Made by a program: the position numbers and the translations under genes. The notes under the pieces are model-generated. The model did not search any database, was not told the DNA's origin, and worked only from the letters and a program-made list of their open reading frames with translations. Below are positions 9,321 to 18,291 of a DNA stretch of 61,837 nt, piece after piece; position 1 is the first letter of the stretch, and every line of letters begins with the position of its first letter. Source of the DNA: Vibrio tasmaniensis 1F-187 (GTDB lineage: Bacteria > Pseudomonadota > Gammaproteobacteria > Enterobacterales > Vibrionaceae); contig NZ_AJZM02000428.1 of NCBI RefSeq assembly GCF_000272405.2, positions 1-61,837 of the forward strand. Reading direction: 5' to 3'.

Positions 9321-9422
9321 ATGCAGCATCAAGAAATGATTCAACACAGTAATTTTGGCGTAATCAGTCGTACTTGGATTTTCTCTACCCTTTCTCTTCT
9401 GGGTATTCTTGCTCTAATGTAG
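9321..9422 (+). CDS. Putative 33-residue small membrane protein
   Basis: This short open frame encodes a polar N terminus (MQHQEMIQHSNFGVISR) followed by one hydrophobic segment of about 16 residues rich in Leu, Ile and Ser. Evidence that it is real: GGAGAG at 9311-9316 just before the ATG, a sigma-70-like promoter about 35 bases further up, and isolation between two unrelated genes. It would be a single-span membrane peptide. I do not recognise a family. It may instead be part of a non-coding transcript. Confidence 0.45.
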   Translation: MQHQEMIQHSNFGVISRTWIFSTLSLLGILALM

Positions 9423-9699
9423 TCAGCTTCATGGCTCTATATTTTCAGTTTTATTATGAATATACTTTTCAAAAAGTCTTCAAAGTTAGAACTCTTACAC
9501 TCGTAAATGTGGCTCTTCTCATCAGGCTAGCCACTTAACCTTTTCTTAGCTGTACCTTCCTCTCAGTAACCTTTTTCTCTGAATAATCTCTTTGTCTCAT
9601 TAACCCCTTTATCTCAATAGACTCACTGCATAACCTGATCTGAAGTTGTTATCAAACTGTGATAATCTTAAGTTATCTTTTATCTACAATGTATCTCTC
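9423..9699. other. Intergenic region before selO
   Basis: This pyrimidine-rich stretch carries repeated TCTC/TAACC motifs on the plus strand. No gene, terminator or operator was recognised. The selO promoter must lie here. Confidence 0.4.
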
Positions 9700-11157
9700 A
9701 TGTCTGTCTGGGATTCTATTTCATTTAACAATCGATTTACTGCATTACCTCGACTGTTCTATACCCCAATTCAACCTACACCGCTCAGCAATGTCCAATG
9801 GCTCGCATGGAACCATAACCTTGCGAATGAACTCGGCTTTCCGCTATTTGAAGGTGCCTCAGAGGAATTGCTTGAGACGTTATCTGGCAATGTTGAGCCT
9901 GAGCAGTTTTCGCCTGTAGCAATGAAATACGCAGGCCACCAGTTTGGTTCTTATAATCCGGATTTAGGTGATGGAAGAGGGCTGTTATTGGCTCAAGTTG
10001 TCGCAAAAAGTGGTGAAACGTTCGACTTGCATCTTAAAGGTGCAGGTAAAACCCCCTATTCACGTATGGGCGATGGTCGTGCGGTTATTCGCTCAACGGT
10101 TCGTGAGTACTTATGTAGTGAAGCGATGGCAGGGCTTAATATCCCAACCACTCGCGCATTGGCAATGATGACTAGCGACACGCCCGTTTATCGAGAGAAA
10201 CAAGAGTGGGGCGCATTGCTGGTGCGTGCTGCTGAGTCACACATCCGTTTCGGTCACTTTGAACATCTGTTTTATACCAATCAGTTGGCAGAACATAAAT
10301 TACTGGCCGATAAAGTCATCGAATGGCACTTCCCGGAATGCCTCGATGAAGAGAAACCCTACGCTGCTATGTTTTATCAGATTGTTGATCGTACTGCGGA
10401 AATGGTCGCGCTGTGGCAAGCGAATGGTTTTGCTCATGGGGTGATGAACACCGATAACATGTCGATCATCGGCCAAACCTTCGATTATGGCCCGTTCGCC
10501 TTCTTAGATGAATATGACCCTCGCTTGATCTGTAATCACTCCGACTATCAAGGTCGTTATGCCTTTAATCAGCAGCCTAGAATTGGATTATGGAATTTGT
10601 CGGCACTGGCTCACTCGCTTTCGCCGCTGGTGGATAAAGCAGATCTAGAGGCCGCGTTAGAACAGTACGAGCCACAAATGAACGGTTATTTCAGTCAGCT
10701 GATGCGCCGTAAGTTAGGATTGCTTTCGAAACACGAAGGTGACAGTCGCTTGTTTGAATCGTTGTTCGAACTGATGTCACAAAACAAAGTCGACTACCCA
10801 AGATTCTTTAGAACGTTGTCGAACCTAGATACATTGCCGCCGCAAGACGTGATTGATTTGGTTATCGACCGCGAGGCCGCAAAGCTATGGGTGAATAACT
10901 ACTTGCAACGCTGTGAATTGGAAGAGAGTTCAGTGGCCGATCGCTGTGAAAAGATGCGACAAGTAAACCCGAAATACATCCTCAGAAACTACCTAGCCCA
11001 GCTTGCGATAGATAAAGCTGAGCGCGGTGATAGCAGCGATATTGATGCACTAATGGTGGTGCTGGCAGACCCTTATGCGGAACATCCTGACTACGAACAT
11101 CTTGCTGCCTTGCCGCCTGAGTGGGGCAAAGCCATGGAAATCAGCTGTTCCTCTTAA
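9700..11157 (+). CDS. selO: SelO family protein AMPylase
   Basis: SelO is a pseudokinase that transfers AMP from ATP onto protein Ser, Thr or Tyr side chains, linked to redox stress. This 485-residue protein has the lysine motif [10 protein letters not shown] (K113), HGVMNTDN with D252 and N253, and the metal-binding DYG at 262-264. It ends CSS: Cys483 occupies the position of selenocysteine in animal SelO. The chosen ATG gives [10 protein letters not shown]; an earlier in-frame TTG-type start at 9646 lacks a binding site and family support. No Shine-Dalgarno sequence is obvious at either. Confidence 0.93.
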   Translation: MSVWDSISFNNRFTALPRLFYTPIQPTPLSNVQWLAWNHNLANELGFPLFEGASEELLETLSGNVEPEQFSPVAMKYAGHQFGSYNPDLGDGRGLLLAQVVAKSGETFDLHLKGAGKTPYSRMGDGRAVIRSTVREYLCSEAMAGLNIPTTRALAMMTSDTPVYREKQEWGALLVRAAESHIRFGHFEHLFYTNQLAEHKLLADKVIEWHFPECLDEEKPYAAMFYQIVDRTAEMVALWQANGFAHGVMNTDNMSIIGQTFDYGPFAFLDEYDPRLICNHSDYQGRYAFNQQPRIGLWNLSALAHSLSPLVDKADLEAALEQYEPQMNGYFSQLMRRKLGLLSKHEGDSRLFESLFELMSQNKVDYPRFFRTLSNLDTLPPQDVIDLVIDREAAKLWVNNYLQRCELEESSVADRCEKMRQVNPKYILRNYLAQLAIDKAERGDSSDIDALMVVLADPYAEHPDYEHLAALPPEWGKAMEISCSS

Positions 11158-11314
11158 CCTCCTATGATTCTTTGAGTCGCTAAGTACAGGTAGAGGTCAC
11201 TAAGATGTGATCTTTATCTGTTTGTTCGTCTAACTTTACAAACATGTCAATAATCAAATAATCGGCCAGCCTATACACTATGTGAATAAGTTGTAAATTT
11301 AATAGGTTTGGGCG

Positions 11315-12043
11315 ATGCCAACAAATACTCGAATTCTCGTGGTGGATGATGATCAAGAAATCTGCGAGCTGCTGGAAGAGTACCTCACAAAATCGGGTTT
11401 CGATGTTTCTTCGGTGGGAGATGGTGTTGAACTCGAAACTCATCTGCAAAACAATGGTTATCCAGACCTGATTCTGCTTGATGTGATGCTCCCCGGTGAC
11501 GACGGTTTTACCTTGTGTCAGCGAGTCCGAAAACAATCCAATGTGCCTATCATTATGCTGACAGCGGTATCGGATGAAACCGATCAGATTATCGGCTTAG
11601 AAATTGGTGCAGATGATTACATCGCCAAGCCGTTTAGTCCTCGTCAGTTAATGGCTCGAATCAAAGCTCTATTACGCCGTGTACAAGTGGTGGACGACAA
11701 GCCAAGTGATGCATTGCCAAAGCAGATTATTTTTGGTGATTGGACGCTCGATACGCTCGCGCATCGAATCTATCACAATGAAAGCTCAGAAGAGATGGAC
11801 TTATCGGGCAGTGACTTTTCTTTGTTGATGTTGTTTTTAACTCGCCCTAACGAAGTTCTCGACCGTGACACCATCTCTTTCGCTACCAGAGGCCGTGAAG
11901 CGCTGCCTTTTGAACGTGGTATTGATGTACAGCTTAGTCGCCTGAGAAGCCGACTGGGTGACAGTGGTAAATACCCTCACTACATCAAAACCATGCGCGG
12001 TAATGGCTACATTCTTGCTGTGCCGGTTCAGTATGAACACTAA
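11315..12043 (+). CDS. gltR: OmpR-family response regulator, GltR-like
   Basis: This 242-residue regulator has a receiver domain with the acidic pocket VVDDD (9-13), phospho-acceptor D56 in LLDVMLP and K105 in AKPF, then a winged-helix DNA-binding domain (about 140-238). The histidine kinase gene starts 72 bases downstream and the sugar ABC operon follows. In Pseudomonas GltR and GtrS control glucose uptake genes; the same neighbours here suggest the same job, which is an inference from context and family resemblance. Confidence 0.8.
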   Translation: MPTNTRILVVDDDQEICELLEEYLTKSGFDVSSVGDGVELETHLQNNGYPDLILLDVMLPGDDGFTLCQRVRKQSNVPIIMLTAVSDETDQIIGLEIGADDYIAKPFSPRQLMARIKALLRRVQVVDDKPSDALPKQIIFGDWTLDTLAHRIYHNESSEEMDLSGSDFSLLMLFLTRPNEVLDRDTISFATRGREALPFERGIDVQLSRLRSRLGDSGKYPHYIKTMRGNGYILAVPVQYEH

Positions 12044-12115
12044 GTATGACCTACTGTTAATCAAGTAACGCTAATAAAGTATTTCCAATGAAGTATTCTG
12101 GATGAAATATCTCGT

Positions 12116-13561
12116 ATGAACTGGATGAGTTGGTTGAAACCAAATTCGTTAGTCGCAAGAACCTTATTGTTGACGCTGTTAGCCGTAGTAATAGCTCAGG
12201 GCATCGCAACGTCTATATGGTATAGCGAATCAAAACACAAAGAGCTGGAAGGGATTCGTTCTGCTTCGTCGAGCATGGCGAACATGTTTGCTTCAACGGT
12301 GACTTTTTTCCAATCTCTACCCGTTAAATATCGTCATATCGTGTTGGATCAAATCCGCAATATGGGCGGTACGCGTTTCTTTGTTTCTTTCAATAAAGAG
12401 GCTTTGATTGTTGAGCCTATCCCTGACACCCGCTTAAAAACCGCATCGATAGAAGCTATAGAAAGTGTTTTAAGTAACAAGCTCAATAAAGTCGAATCAG
12501 TTCGGGTAGATTTTTCTCGACCTGAACACCTTCGCTTGCTCAAAAATGACATCTATTTAAGCGATCTCCCGCGATCGTGGGCACATCATACTTTAACGTT
12601 AGAGCCTCTTAATCCGCCAATTCTGGTGGTTCAAATAGAATTAACCAGCCACGAATGGGTATATATCGCTGCGTTGTTGCCAGCGCCATATGTGAAACTC
12701 GACGATACGATTCTTGGCAGAGAGCAGGTGATCTTCTTAGTCTCTTCAACGCTTATTCTACTGGTGTTGACTTATTTAATGATTCGTCGCCAAGTGCGTC
12801 CTCTGAAAAAGTTAGCAAGGGCGGCCAATGAGATGAGTATGGATATTCAGCAGCCTCCGCTAAACGAAGAAGGGGCGACTGAACTGGTCACCGCAACCCG
12901 AGCCTTTAATCGCATGCAGCAACGGATTCGTCGCTATGTTGCCGACCGAGAGCACCTTTTTTCTGCGATCTCCCATGACTTAAAGACACCAATAACACGC
13001 CTTAGATTGCGTGCAGAGTTGTTGGAGAGTGAAGTAAAAAAAGACAAATTCAATAAAGATCTCGATGAGCTCGAGATGATGGTCAAAGGTGCTTTGCAAG
13101 CGGTGAGAGACACCGATCTACACGAGAATAATGCCATTATTGACCTCAACGAAATGGTACTTTCTGTTATTGAATCTCATAACCAGTATCAGACAAAAGT
13201 TGAGTTTGAGCCGGTCGTCATTGAGCCACTGGTCGCGAAACCACTGGCGATTAAGCGTGTACTGACCAACTTAATTGACAACGCGGTTAAGTATGGTTCA
13301 TCAGCTGTCGTGGAAGTTAGTGGTGATGAGCTTTGGGTTGTCGTGACTATTCAAGACCGTGGGAATGGCATTCCTGAAGACAAGTTAGAGATGGTTTTTG
13401 AACCCTATTTTAGGCTAGCAACGGATGATCAAGGACACGGACTTGGCCTCGGGATCTGCCGAAATATCCTGCACGGACACGGTGGAGATCTCATTATTCG
13501 CAACTCCTCTCAAGGTGGCTTGGAAGTCAAAGTCTATATCCCAACAGGCTTAGAAGTGTAG
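12116..13561 (+). CDS. gtrS: Sensor histidine kinase, GtrS-like
   Basis: This 481-residue inner-membrane kinase has a transmembrane segment at about 15-34, a periplasmic sensor domain (about 38-200), a second transmembrane segment (205-223), a HAMP linker, the phospho-acceptor motif with H287 in FSAISHDLKTP, and an ATPase domain with an N-box (NLIDNAVKYG), DRGNGIP and GHGLGLGI. Pseudomonas GtrS senses the products of periplasmic glucose oxidation; whether this one sees the same ligand is unknown. It is cotranscribed with the response regulator gene. Confidence 0.82.
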   Translation: MNWMSWLKPNSLVARTLLLTLLAVVIAQGIATSIWYSESKHKELEGIRSASSSMANMFASTVTFFQSLPVKYRHIVLDQIRNMGGTRFFVSFNKEALIVEPIPDTRLKTASIEAIESVLSNKLNKVESVRVDFSRPEHLRLLKNDIYLSDLPRSWAHHTLTLEPLNPPILVVQIELTSHEWVYIAALLPAPYVKLDDTILGREQVIFLVSSTLILLVLTYLMIRRQVRPLKKLARAANEMSMDIQQPPLNEEGATELVTATRAFNRMQQRIRRYVADREHLFSAISHDLKTPITRLRLRAELLESEVKKDKFNKDLDELEMMVKGALQAVRDTDLHENNAIIDLNEMVLSVIESHNQYQTKVEFEPVVIEPLVAKPLAIKRVLTNLIDNAVKYGSSAVVEVSGDELWVVVTIQDRGNGIPEDKLEMVFEPYFRLATDDQGHGLGLGICRNILHGHGGDLIIRNSSQGGLEVKVYIPTGLEV

Positions 13562-13579
13562 TGTAACAATCCTGTTACA
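13562..13579. promoter_or_regulatory. Perfect inverted repeat TGTAACA-N4-TGTTACA
   Basis: TGTAACA (13562-13568) and TGTTACA (13573-13579) form an 18-base palindrome directly after the kinase stop codon and about 92 bases before the substrate-binding protein gene. Two CTTACC direct repeats follow at 13585 and 13603. The position suits an operator for the transporter operon, possibly for the adjacent response regulator; a small terminator hairpin is less likely because no T-run follows. Confidence 0.5.
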
Positions 13580-13671
13580 TTGGGCTTACCTTTTGTTTCA
13601 ATCTTACCAGTCAGAATAAGTAGACTCTTTAATGAACCGGACGTCGAGTCCGCTAAACATGGAAGATAATA

Positions 13672-14919
13672 ATGAAAATCAATAAAACCCTACTTACTCT
13701 ATCTCTTCTTGCTGCCTCAACATTTTCTCAAGCTGGTGAAGTGGAAGTGCTCCACTGGTGGACTGCCGGTGGCGAAGCGAAATCCGCTGCCGTACTGAAA
13801 GAGATGATTGAACAACAAGGCCATACTTGGAAAGACTTCGCAGTTGCTGGTGGCGGCGGTGAAAGTGCGATGACTGTTTTGAAAACGCGAGCAGTATCGG
13901 GCAATCCACCTTCTGCAGCGCAGATTAAAGGTCATGATATTCAGGAGTGGGGTGGTTTAGGTTTTCTAACGTCTCTCGATGCGACTGCTAAACAAGAACA
14001 ATGGGATGAACTACTTCCAGAAGTAGTGACTAAAGTGATGAAGTGGGATGGTGAATATGTGGCAGTTCCTGTCAACGTTCACCGTGTTAACTGGCTTTGG
14101 GCAAACCCTGTTGTTTTAGAAAAATCGGGTGTGACAGTTCCAACGACATTAGATGAGTTCTTTGTTGCTGCAGACAAGATTAAAGCGGCTGGCTTCATTC
14201 CATTAGCTCACGGTGGTCAGCCTTGGCAAGACGCGACCGTATTCGAAGCCGTGGCACTTGATGTACTAGGCAGTGAAGACTACAACAAAGCGTTCGTTGA
14301 TCTTGATATGGACGTATTATCTGGCGACAAAATGGTGGAAGTGTTCACCAAGTTCAAAAAGATGCGTGATTACATCGACAGCAACTCTCCTGGTCGTGAT
14401 TGGAATGTAGCAACCTCAATGGTTATCAATGGTGAAGCAGCGATGCAGATCATGGGTGACTGGGCGAAAGGTGAATTTACTGCGGCAGGCAAAGTGCCGG
14501 GTAAAGATTACATCTGTGCACCAGCTCCAGGTACTGCCGGCCAATTTACTTTCAATATCGATAGCTTTGCGTTCTTTGAGTTAAGCGACCAAGAGAACCA
14601 AAAAGCGCAGCAAGACCTAGCGAAAACCATTCTTACCAAAGATTTCCAAGAAGTCTTCAACCTTAACAAAGGTTCTATCCCTGTACGTCTAGATATGGAC
14701 ATGTCTAAATTCGACCAATGTGCGTTGGATTCAATGGCTACCTTCAAAGCGAGTGCTGAATCGGGCGATCTTGTTCCGAGTATGGCTCATGGCCTAGCGA
14801 CAACAAGCTATGCTCAAGGCGCTATCTATGACGTAGTGACCAACTTCTTCAACGAGAAAGATGCCGATCCTAAACAAGCGGCAGCTAAGTTAGCAAAAGC
14901 AGTGAAAGCGGCTATCTAA
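13672..14919 (+). CDS. gtsA: Glucose/mannose ABC transporter, substrate-binding protein
   Basis: This 415-residue periplasmic protein begins with a clear signal peptide, cut near residue 21 (SQA|GE). The mature part opens [13 protein letters not shown] and continues with [15 protein letters not shown], very like the Pseudomonas glucose-binding protein GltB/GtsA. It would capture a hexose and pass it to the two permeases downstream. GGAAG at 13661-13665 precedes the ATG. The upstream leader holds a small hairpin CGGAC-N5-GTCCG (13638-13652). Substrate identity is inferred from similarity. Confidence 0.85.
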   Translation: MKINKTLLTLSLLAASTFSQAGEVEVLHWWTAGGEAKSAAVLKEMIEQQGHTWKDFAVAGGGGESAMTVLKTRAVSGNPPSAAQIKGHDIQEWGGLGFLTSLDATAKQEQWDELLPEVVTKVMKWDGEYVAVPVNVHRVNWLWANPVVLEKSGVTVPTTLDEFFVAADKIKAAGFIPLAHGGQPWQDATVFEAVALDVLGSEDYNKAFVDLDMDVLSGDKMVEVFTKFKKMRDYIDSNSPGRDWNVATSMVINGEAAMQIMGDWAKGEFTAAGKVPGKDYICAPAPGTAGQFTFNIDSFAFFELSDQENQKAQQDLAKTILTKDFQEVFNLNKGSIPVRLDMDMSKFDQCALDSMATFKASAESGDLVPSMAHGLATTSYAQGAIYDVVTNFFNEKDADPKQAAAKLAKAVKAAI

Positions 14920-14991
14920 TCTAACTTGATAAGTGACACACAACGCACGTGAGTGACGGGCTGTGTTGCTTTATCGAACCCCCAGGGTGGG

Positions 14992-15010
14992 TAGGCTCGT
15001 AGGGAGCCTA
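14992..15010 (+). repeat. Intercistronic stem-loop between binding protein and permease genes
   Basis: TAGGCTC (14992-14998) and GAGCCTA (15004-15010) form a perfect 7-bp stem with a five-base loop, in the 181-base gap between the binding-protein gene and the first permease gene. No T-run follows. Such hairpins often protect the upstream mRNA so that binding protein exceeds permease, which is the likely role here. Confidence 0.5.
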
Positions 15011-15100
15011 TCTGCTCTTCACTCCCAATTCTGATATGCGTGATGCTGATGTGGTGCCGAAAGGTAAGCCATTGGCTCGATTGTGCAACAAGGATAAGTT

Positions 15101-16039
15101 ATGGAGCATGTTTTGACTGAGTCGACTCCAAAACCCACAAGGAGCCAGCCTGCACCGAAACCGAGTTTTGCTGACAGGTTGCAACATTGGTTACCTAAAA
15201 TTGTACTGGCGCCGACTGCGTTAGTGACCGTGGTGTGTATCTACGGCTACATATTTTGGACGGCAGCGTTGTCGTTCACCAACTCTCGATTTCTGCCGAG
15301 CTTTAATTTCGTTGGTTTAACCCAATATGAAAAGCTGATGGATAACGATCGCTGGATTACCTCAATCACCAACCTCGGTGTGTTTGGTTTTCTATTTATG
15401 GCGATTGCCATCTTGCTTGGTGTTGGTTTAGCGGTATTGCTTGACCAGAATATCCGTCAAGAAGGGGCGATTCGTACCATCTATCTCTACCCAATGGCGT
15501 TGTCATTCATTGTGACGGGTACGGCGTGGAAATGGATTCTTAATCCGGGTCTTGGCATTGAAAAACTGATGCAAGATTGGGGATTTACTGACTTCAAATT
15601 TGACTGGCTAGTCGACTCCGAAATGTCGGTGTATACCTTGGTTATCGCGGCACTTTGGCAGTCTTCAGGGTTTGTGATGGCGATGTTCTTAGCAGGTCTG
15701 CGTGGCATCGATTCTTCAATCATCAAAGCGGCGCAAATTGATGGGGCAAGCTTACCTACCATCTATCTCAAAATCATTCTGCCTTGTTTGCGCCCTGTGG
15801 TCTTCAGTGCGGTGATCATTACTTCTCACATTGCGATTAAGAGCTTCGACCTTGTGACGGCAATGACAGCGGGTGGCCCCGGTTATTCATCGGATCTTCC
15901 TGCGCTATTCATGTACGCACACTCTTTTACTCGCGGACAAATTGGCCTTGGTGCTGCCAGTGCCATGATGATGCTTGCTGGTATCTTAGCGATTCTCGTG
16001 CCTTATCTTTACTCTGAACTTAGGGAGAAAAAGTCATGA
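15101..16039 (+). CDS. gtsB: Sugar ABC transporter permease, MalF type
   Basis: This 312-residue inner-membrane protein has six predicted membrane segments and the ABC coupling motif around DGASLPTIYLKIILP, which contacts the ATPase. A proline- and serine-rich cytosolic N terminus of about 30 residues precedes the first membrane span. AAGGA lies just before the ATG. The stop overlaps the start of the next permease gene by four bases (ATGA), so the two are translationally coupled and should form the heterodimeric channel. Confidence 0.87.
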   Translation: MEHVLTESTPKPTRSQPAPKPSFADRLQHWLPKIVLAPTALVTVVCIYGYIFWTAALSFTNSRFLPSFNFVGLTQYEKLMDNDRWITSITNLGVFGFLFMAIAILLGVGLAVLLDQNIRQEGAIRTIYLYPMALSFIVTGTAWKWILNPGLGIEKLMQDWGFTDFKFDWLVDSEMSVYTLVIAALWQSSGFVMAMFLAGLRGIDSSIIKAAQIDGASLPTIYLKIILPCLRPVVFSAVIITSHIAIKSFDLVTAMTAGGPGYSSDLPALFMYAHSFTRGQIGLGAASAMMMLAGILAILVPYLYSELREKKS

Positions 16040-16893
16040 TGAATAACATCAATTTTGCTCGAATCTTTATTTATTCAGCACTGCTTTTCTTCTGTTTGGT
16101 GTATTTGATGCCATTGTTCGTAATGGCTCTGACGTCATTCAAAACTCTGCCAGACATAAAGGCAGGTAACTTGATGAGCTTGCCGAAAGAGTGGGTGTTT
16201 GATGCTTGGTATAAAGCGTGGGACACCGCTTGTACGGGCGTGAAATGTGAAGGCATCAAAGGTTACTTTTGGAACTCATTCCAAATGGTGATACCTGCGG
16301 TTGCGATCTCAACATTGCTCGGTGCATTCAATGGTTATGTCGTGACGAAATGGCAATTTAGAGGTTCAAACCTGTTCTTTAGCTTGTTGTTGTTTGGCTG
16401 CTTTATTCCATTCCAAGTGGTGTTGCTTCCAATGGCAACCATGTTAGGAAAAATGGGTTTGGCGAACACAACTATTGGCTTGGTGATTGTGCACGTTATC
16501 TACGGCATGGCGTTTACTACTCTGTTTTTCCGTAACTTCTACATCTCGATTCCTGATGAATTGATCAAAGCGGCAAAACTGGATGGCGCAGGCTTCTTTA
16601 CCATTTTCTTTAAGATCTTATTACCAATCTCTACACCTATCATCATGGTGACAGTGATCTGGCAGTTCACCGCAATCTGGAATGATTTCTTATTCGGGGT
16701 AGTGTACTCAGGCTCAGAGACACAGCCGATTACCGTAGCATTAAACAACCTAGTCAACACCAGCACTGGCGTTAAAGAATATAACGTCGACATGGCTGCC
16801 GCGATCATCGCCGCCTTGCCAACGCTGTTGGTGTACGTCTTCGCAGGAAAATATTTTGTTCGTGGCCTAACGGCAGGATCAGTAAAAGGATAA
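16036..16893 (+). CDS. gtsC: Sugar ABC transporter permease, MalG type
   Basis: This second channel subunit (285 aa) has six membrane segments and the coupling motif AAKLDGAGFFTIFFKILLP. Its start overlaps the end of the preceding permease gene, and only six bases separate it from the ATPase gene, typical of a tightly packed CUT1 operon. A periplasmic loop (about 55-75) carries two cysteines (DTACTGVKCEG) that might form a disulphide. Confidence 0.87.
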   Translation: MMNNINFARIFIYSALLFFCLVYLMPLFVMALTSFKTLPDIKAGNLMSLPKEWVFDAWYKAWDTACTGVKCEGIKGYFWNSFQMVIPAVAISTLLGAFNGYVVTKWQFRGSNLFFSLLLFGCFIPFQVVLLPMATMLGKMGLANTTIGLVIVHVIYGMAFTTLFFRNFYISIPDELIKAAKLDGAGFFTIFFKILLPISTPIIMVTVIWQFTAIWNDFLFGVVYSGSETQPITVALNNLVNTSTGVKEYNVDMAAAIIAALPTLLVYVFAGKYFVRGLTAGSVKG

Positions 16894-16899
16894 TTACCC

Positions 16900-18012
16900 A
16901 TGGCAACATTAGATTTAAAACAGATCCGTAAAACCTATCGCAACGCGGACAACGAAACGTTAAAGGGCATCGACATCAGTATCGATTCGGGGGAATTTTT
17001 GATACTTGTCGGCCCTTCGGGGTGTGGAAAGTCCACCCTAATGAACACCATTGCTGGGCTCGAAAATATTAGTTCGGGTGAAATCGTGATTGATGGTGTT
17101 GACGTGGCTCAGGTTGAACCTAAAGACCGCGACATTGCGATGGTATTCCAGTCTTACGCGCTTTATCCCAATATGACGGTACGCGGCAATATCGCTTTCG
17201 GTTTGAAGATTCGTAAGATGCCGCAACAAGAGATCGATGCAGAGGTAAACCGAGTAGCGGAAATGCTGCAAATCGAACAGTTGTTGGATCGTAAACCGTC
17301 GCAGCTTTCTGGTGGTCAGCGTCAACGTGTCGCGATGGGACGTGCTCTAGCTCGTCGTCCTAAGCTGTATCTGTTTGATGAGCCGCTTTCCAACTTGGAT
17401 GCCAAGCTGCGTGTTGAAATGCGCCATCAGATTAAACGTCTGCACCAGAAGCTGAATACCACAATTGTTTATGTAACCCATGATCAGATCGAAGCTATGA
17501 CTCTTGCGGATCGCATCGCAGTAATGAAAGACGGTGAACTGCAGCAGCTAGGTACGCCACAAGAGATCTATACCAAACCCAACAATATGTTCGTAGCGGG
17601 CTTTATGGGCTCACCATCAATGAACTTCATTAAAACCATGGTGGACTTGGATGAGGACCAGAATCCAATCATTAAGGTTGTGGGCACGGCAGATCAAGAA
17701 CACCACATTCGTTTACCACAAAGTATGCGCGACCAAGACGGCAAGGAATTGGTAATAGGGCTACGTCCTGAGCACATTACCGAGCAAGAAGGTGATGATG
17801 TGTCGGCAACCACAAAGCTAGACCTGCAATTGGAAGTATTAGAACCAACAGGGCCAGATACCATCGCAATGGTTAAAGTGAACGACCAAGAAGTCGCGTG
17901 TCGTTTATCGCCAGAATTTGAAGTGTCGGTTGGGCAAATGGCACCGCTTCATTTTGACTTATCAAAGGCGGTATTCTTCGATGCTCAAACCGAAGCGAGA
18001 ATCGACTTCTAA
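16900..18012 (+). CDS. gtsD: Sugar ABC transporter ATPase, MalK/UgpC type
   Basis: This 370-residue ATPase powers the transporter. It shows Walker A GPSGCGKST, the Q-loop in MVFQSYALYPN, the signature LSGGQRQR, Walker B YLFDEPLSNLD and the switch histidine in YVTHDQ. The C-terminal part (about 235-370) is the OB-fold regulatory domain of MalK-type proteins, with the conserved IGLRPEHI. It closes the operon and is followed by a terminator. Confidence 0.9.
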   Translation: MATLDLKQIRKTYRNADNETLKGIDISIDSGEFLILVGPSGCGKSTLMNTIAGLENISSGEIVIDGVDVAQVEPKDRDIAMVFQSYALYPNMTVRGNIAFGLKIRKMPQQEIDAEVNRVAEMLQIEQLLDRKPSQLSGGQRQRVAMGRALARRPKLYLFDEPLSNLDAKLRVEMRHQIKRLHQKLNTTIVYVTHDQIEAMTLADRIAVMKDGELQQLGTPQEIYTKPNNMFVAGFMGSPSMNFIKTMVDLDEDQNPIIKVVGTADQEHHIRLPQSMRDQDGKELVIGLRPEHITEQEGDDVSATTKLDLQLEVLEPTGPDTIAMVKVNDQEVACRLSPEFEVSVGQMAPLHFDLSKAVFFDAQTEARIDF

Positions 18013-18060
18013 CTTCTAGTTGCTGAGTTAGTTTAACAATCAAAGTTCATGTCTAAATCA

Positions 18061-18107
18061 AAGGCAGTATCACCAACTACTAATAAGTAACGTGATGCTG
18101 CCTTTTT
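18061..18107 (+). terminator. Terminator of the sugar ABC operon
   Basis: AAGGCAGTATCAC (18061-18073) pairs with GTGATGCTGCCTT (18092-18104), with one G-U pair, followed by TTT. It lies 49 bases after the ATPase stop. Confidence 0.85.
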
Positions 18108-18125
18108 CGTTGTCTATACTTGCTT

Positions 18126-18154
18126 TTTATCCCTTATAAAAACAGAGGGATAAA
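18126..18154. repeat. Inverted repeat upstream of the HflX-like gene
   Basis: TTTATCCCT (18126-18134) and AGGGATAAA (18146-18154) are perfect 9-base arms around 11 bases. A further TATCCCT half occurs near 18192. No T-run follows, so an operator or leader structure is more likely than a terminator. Confidence 0.4.
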
Positions 18155-18291
18155 CGATATATATGCTTCTACTGCAATAATATCGTGATTTAGTATCCCT
18201 TAGCTCTATAAAGCTGACGTAGAAACGCGTAGGATCACACTACTTTAGACCAGAAACTAGGCTGCACCTTGGTGCATAAACAGAAGAATAC

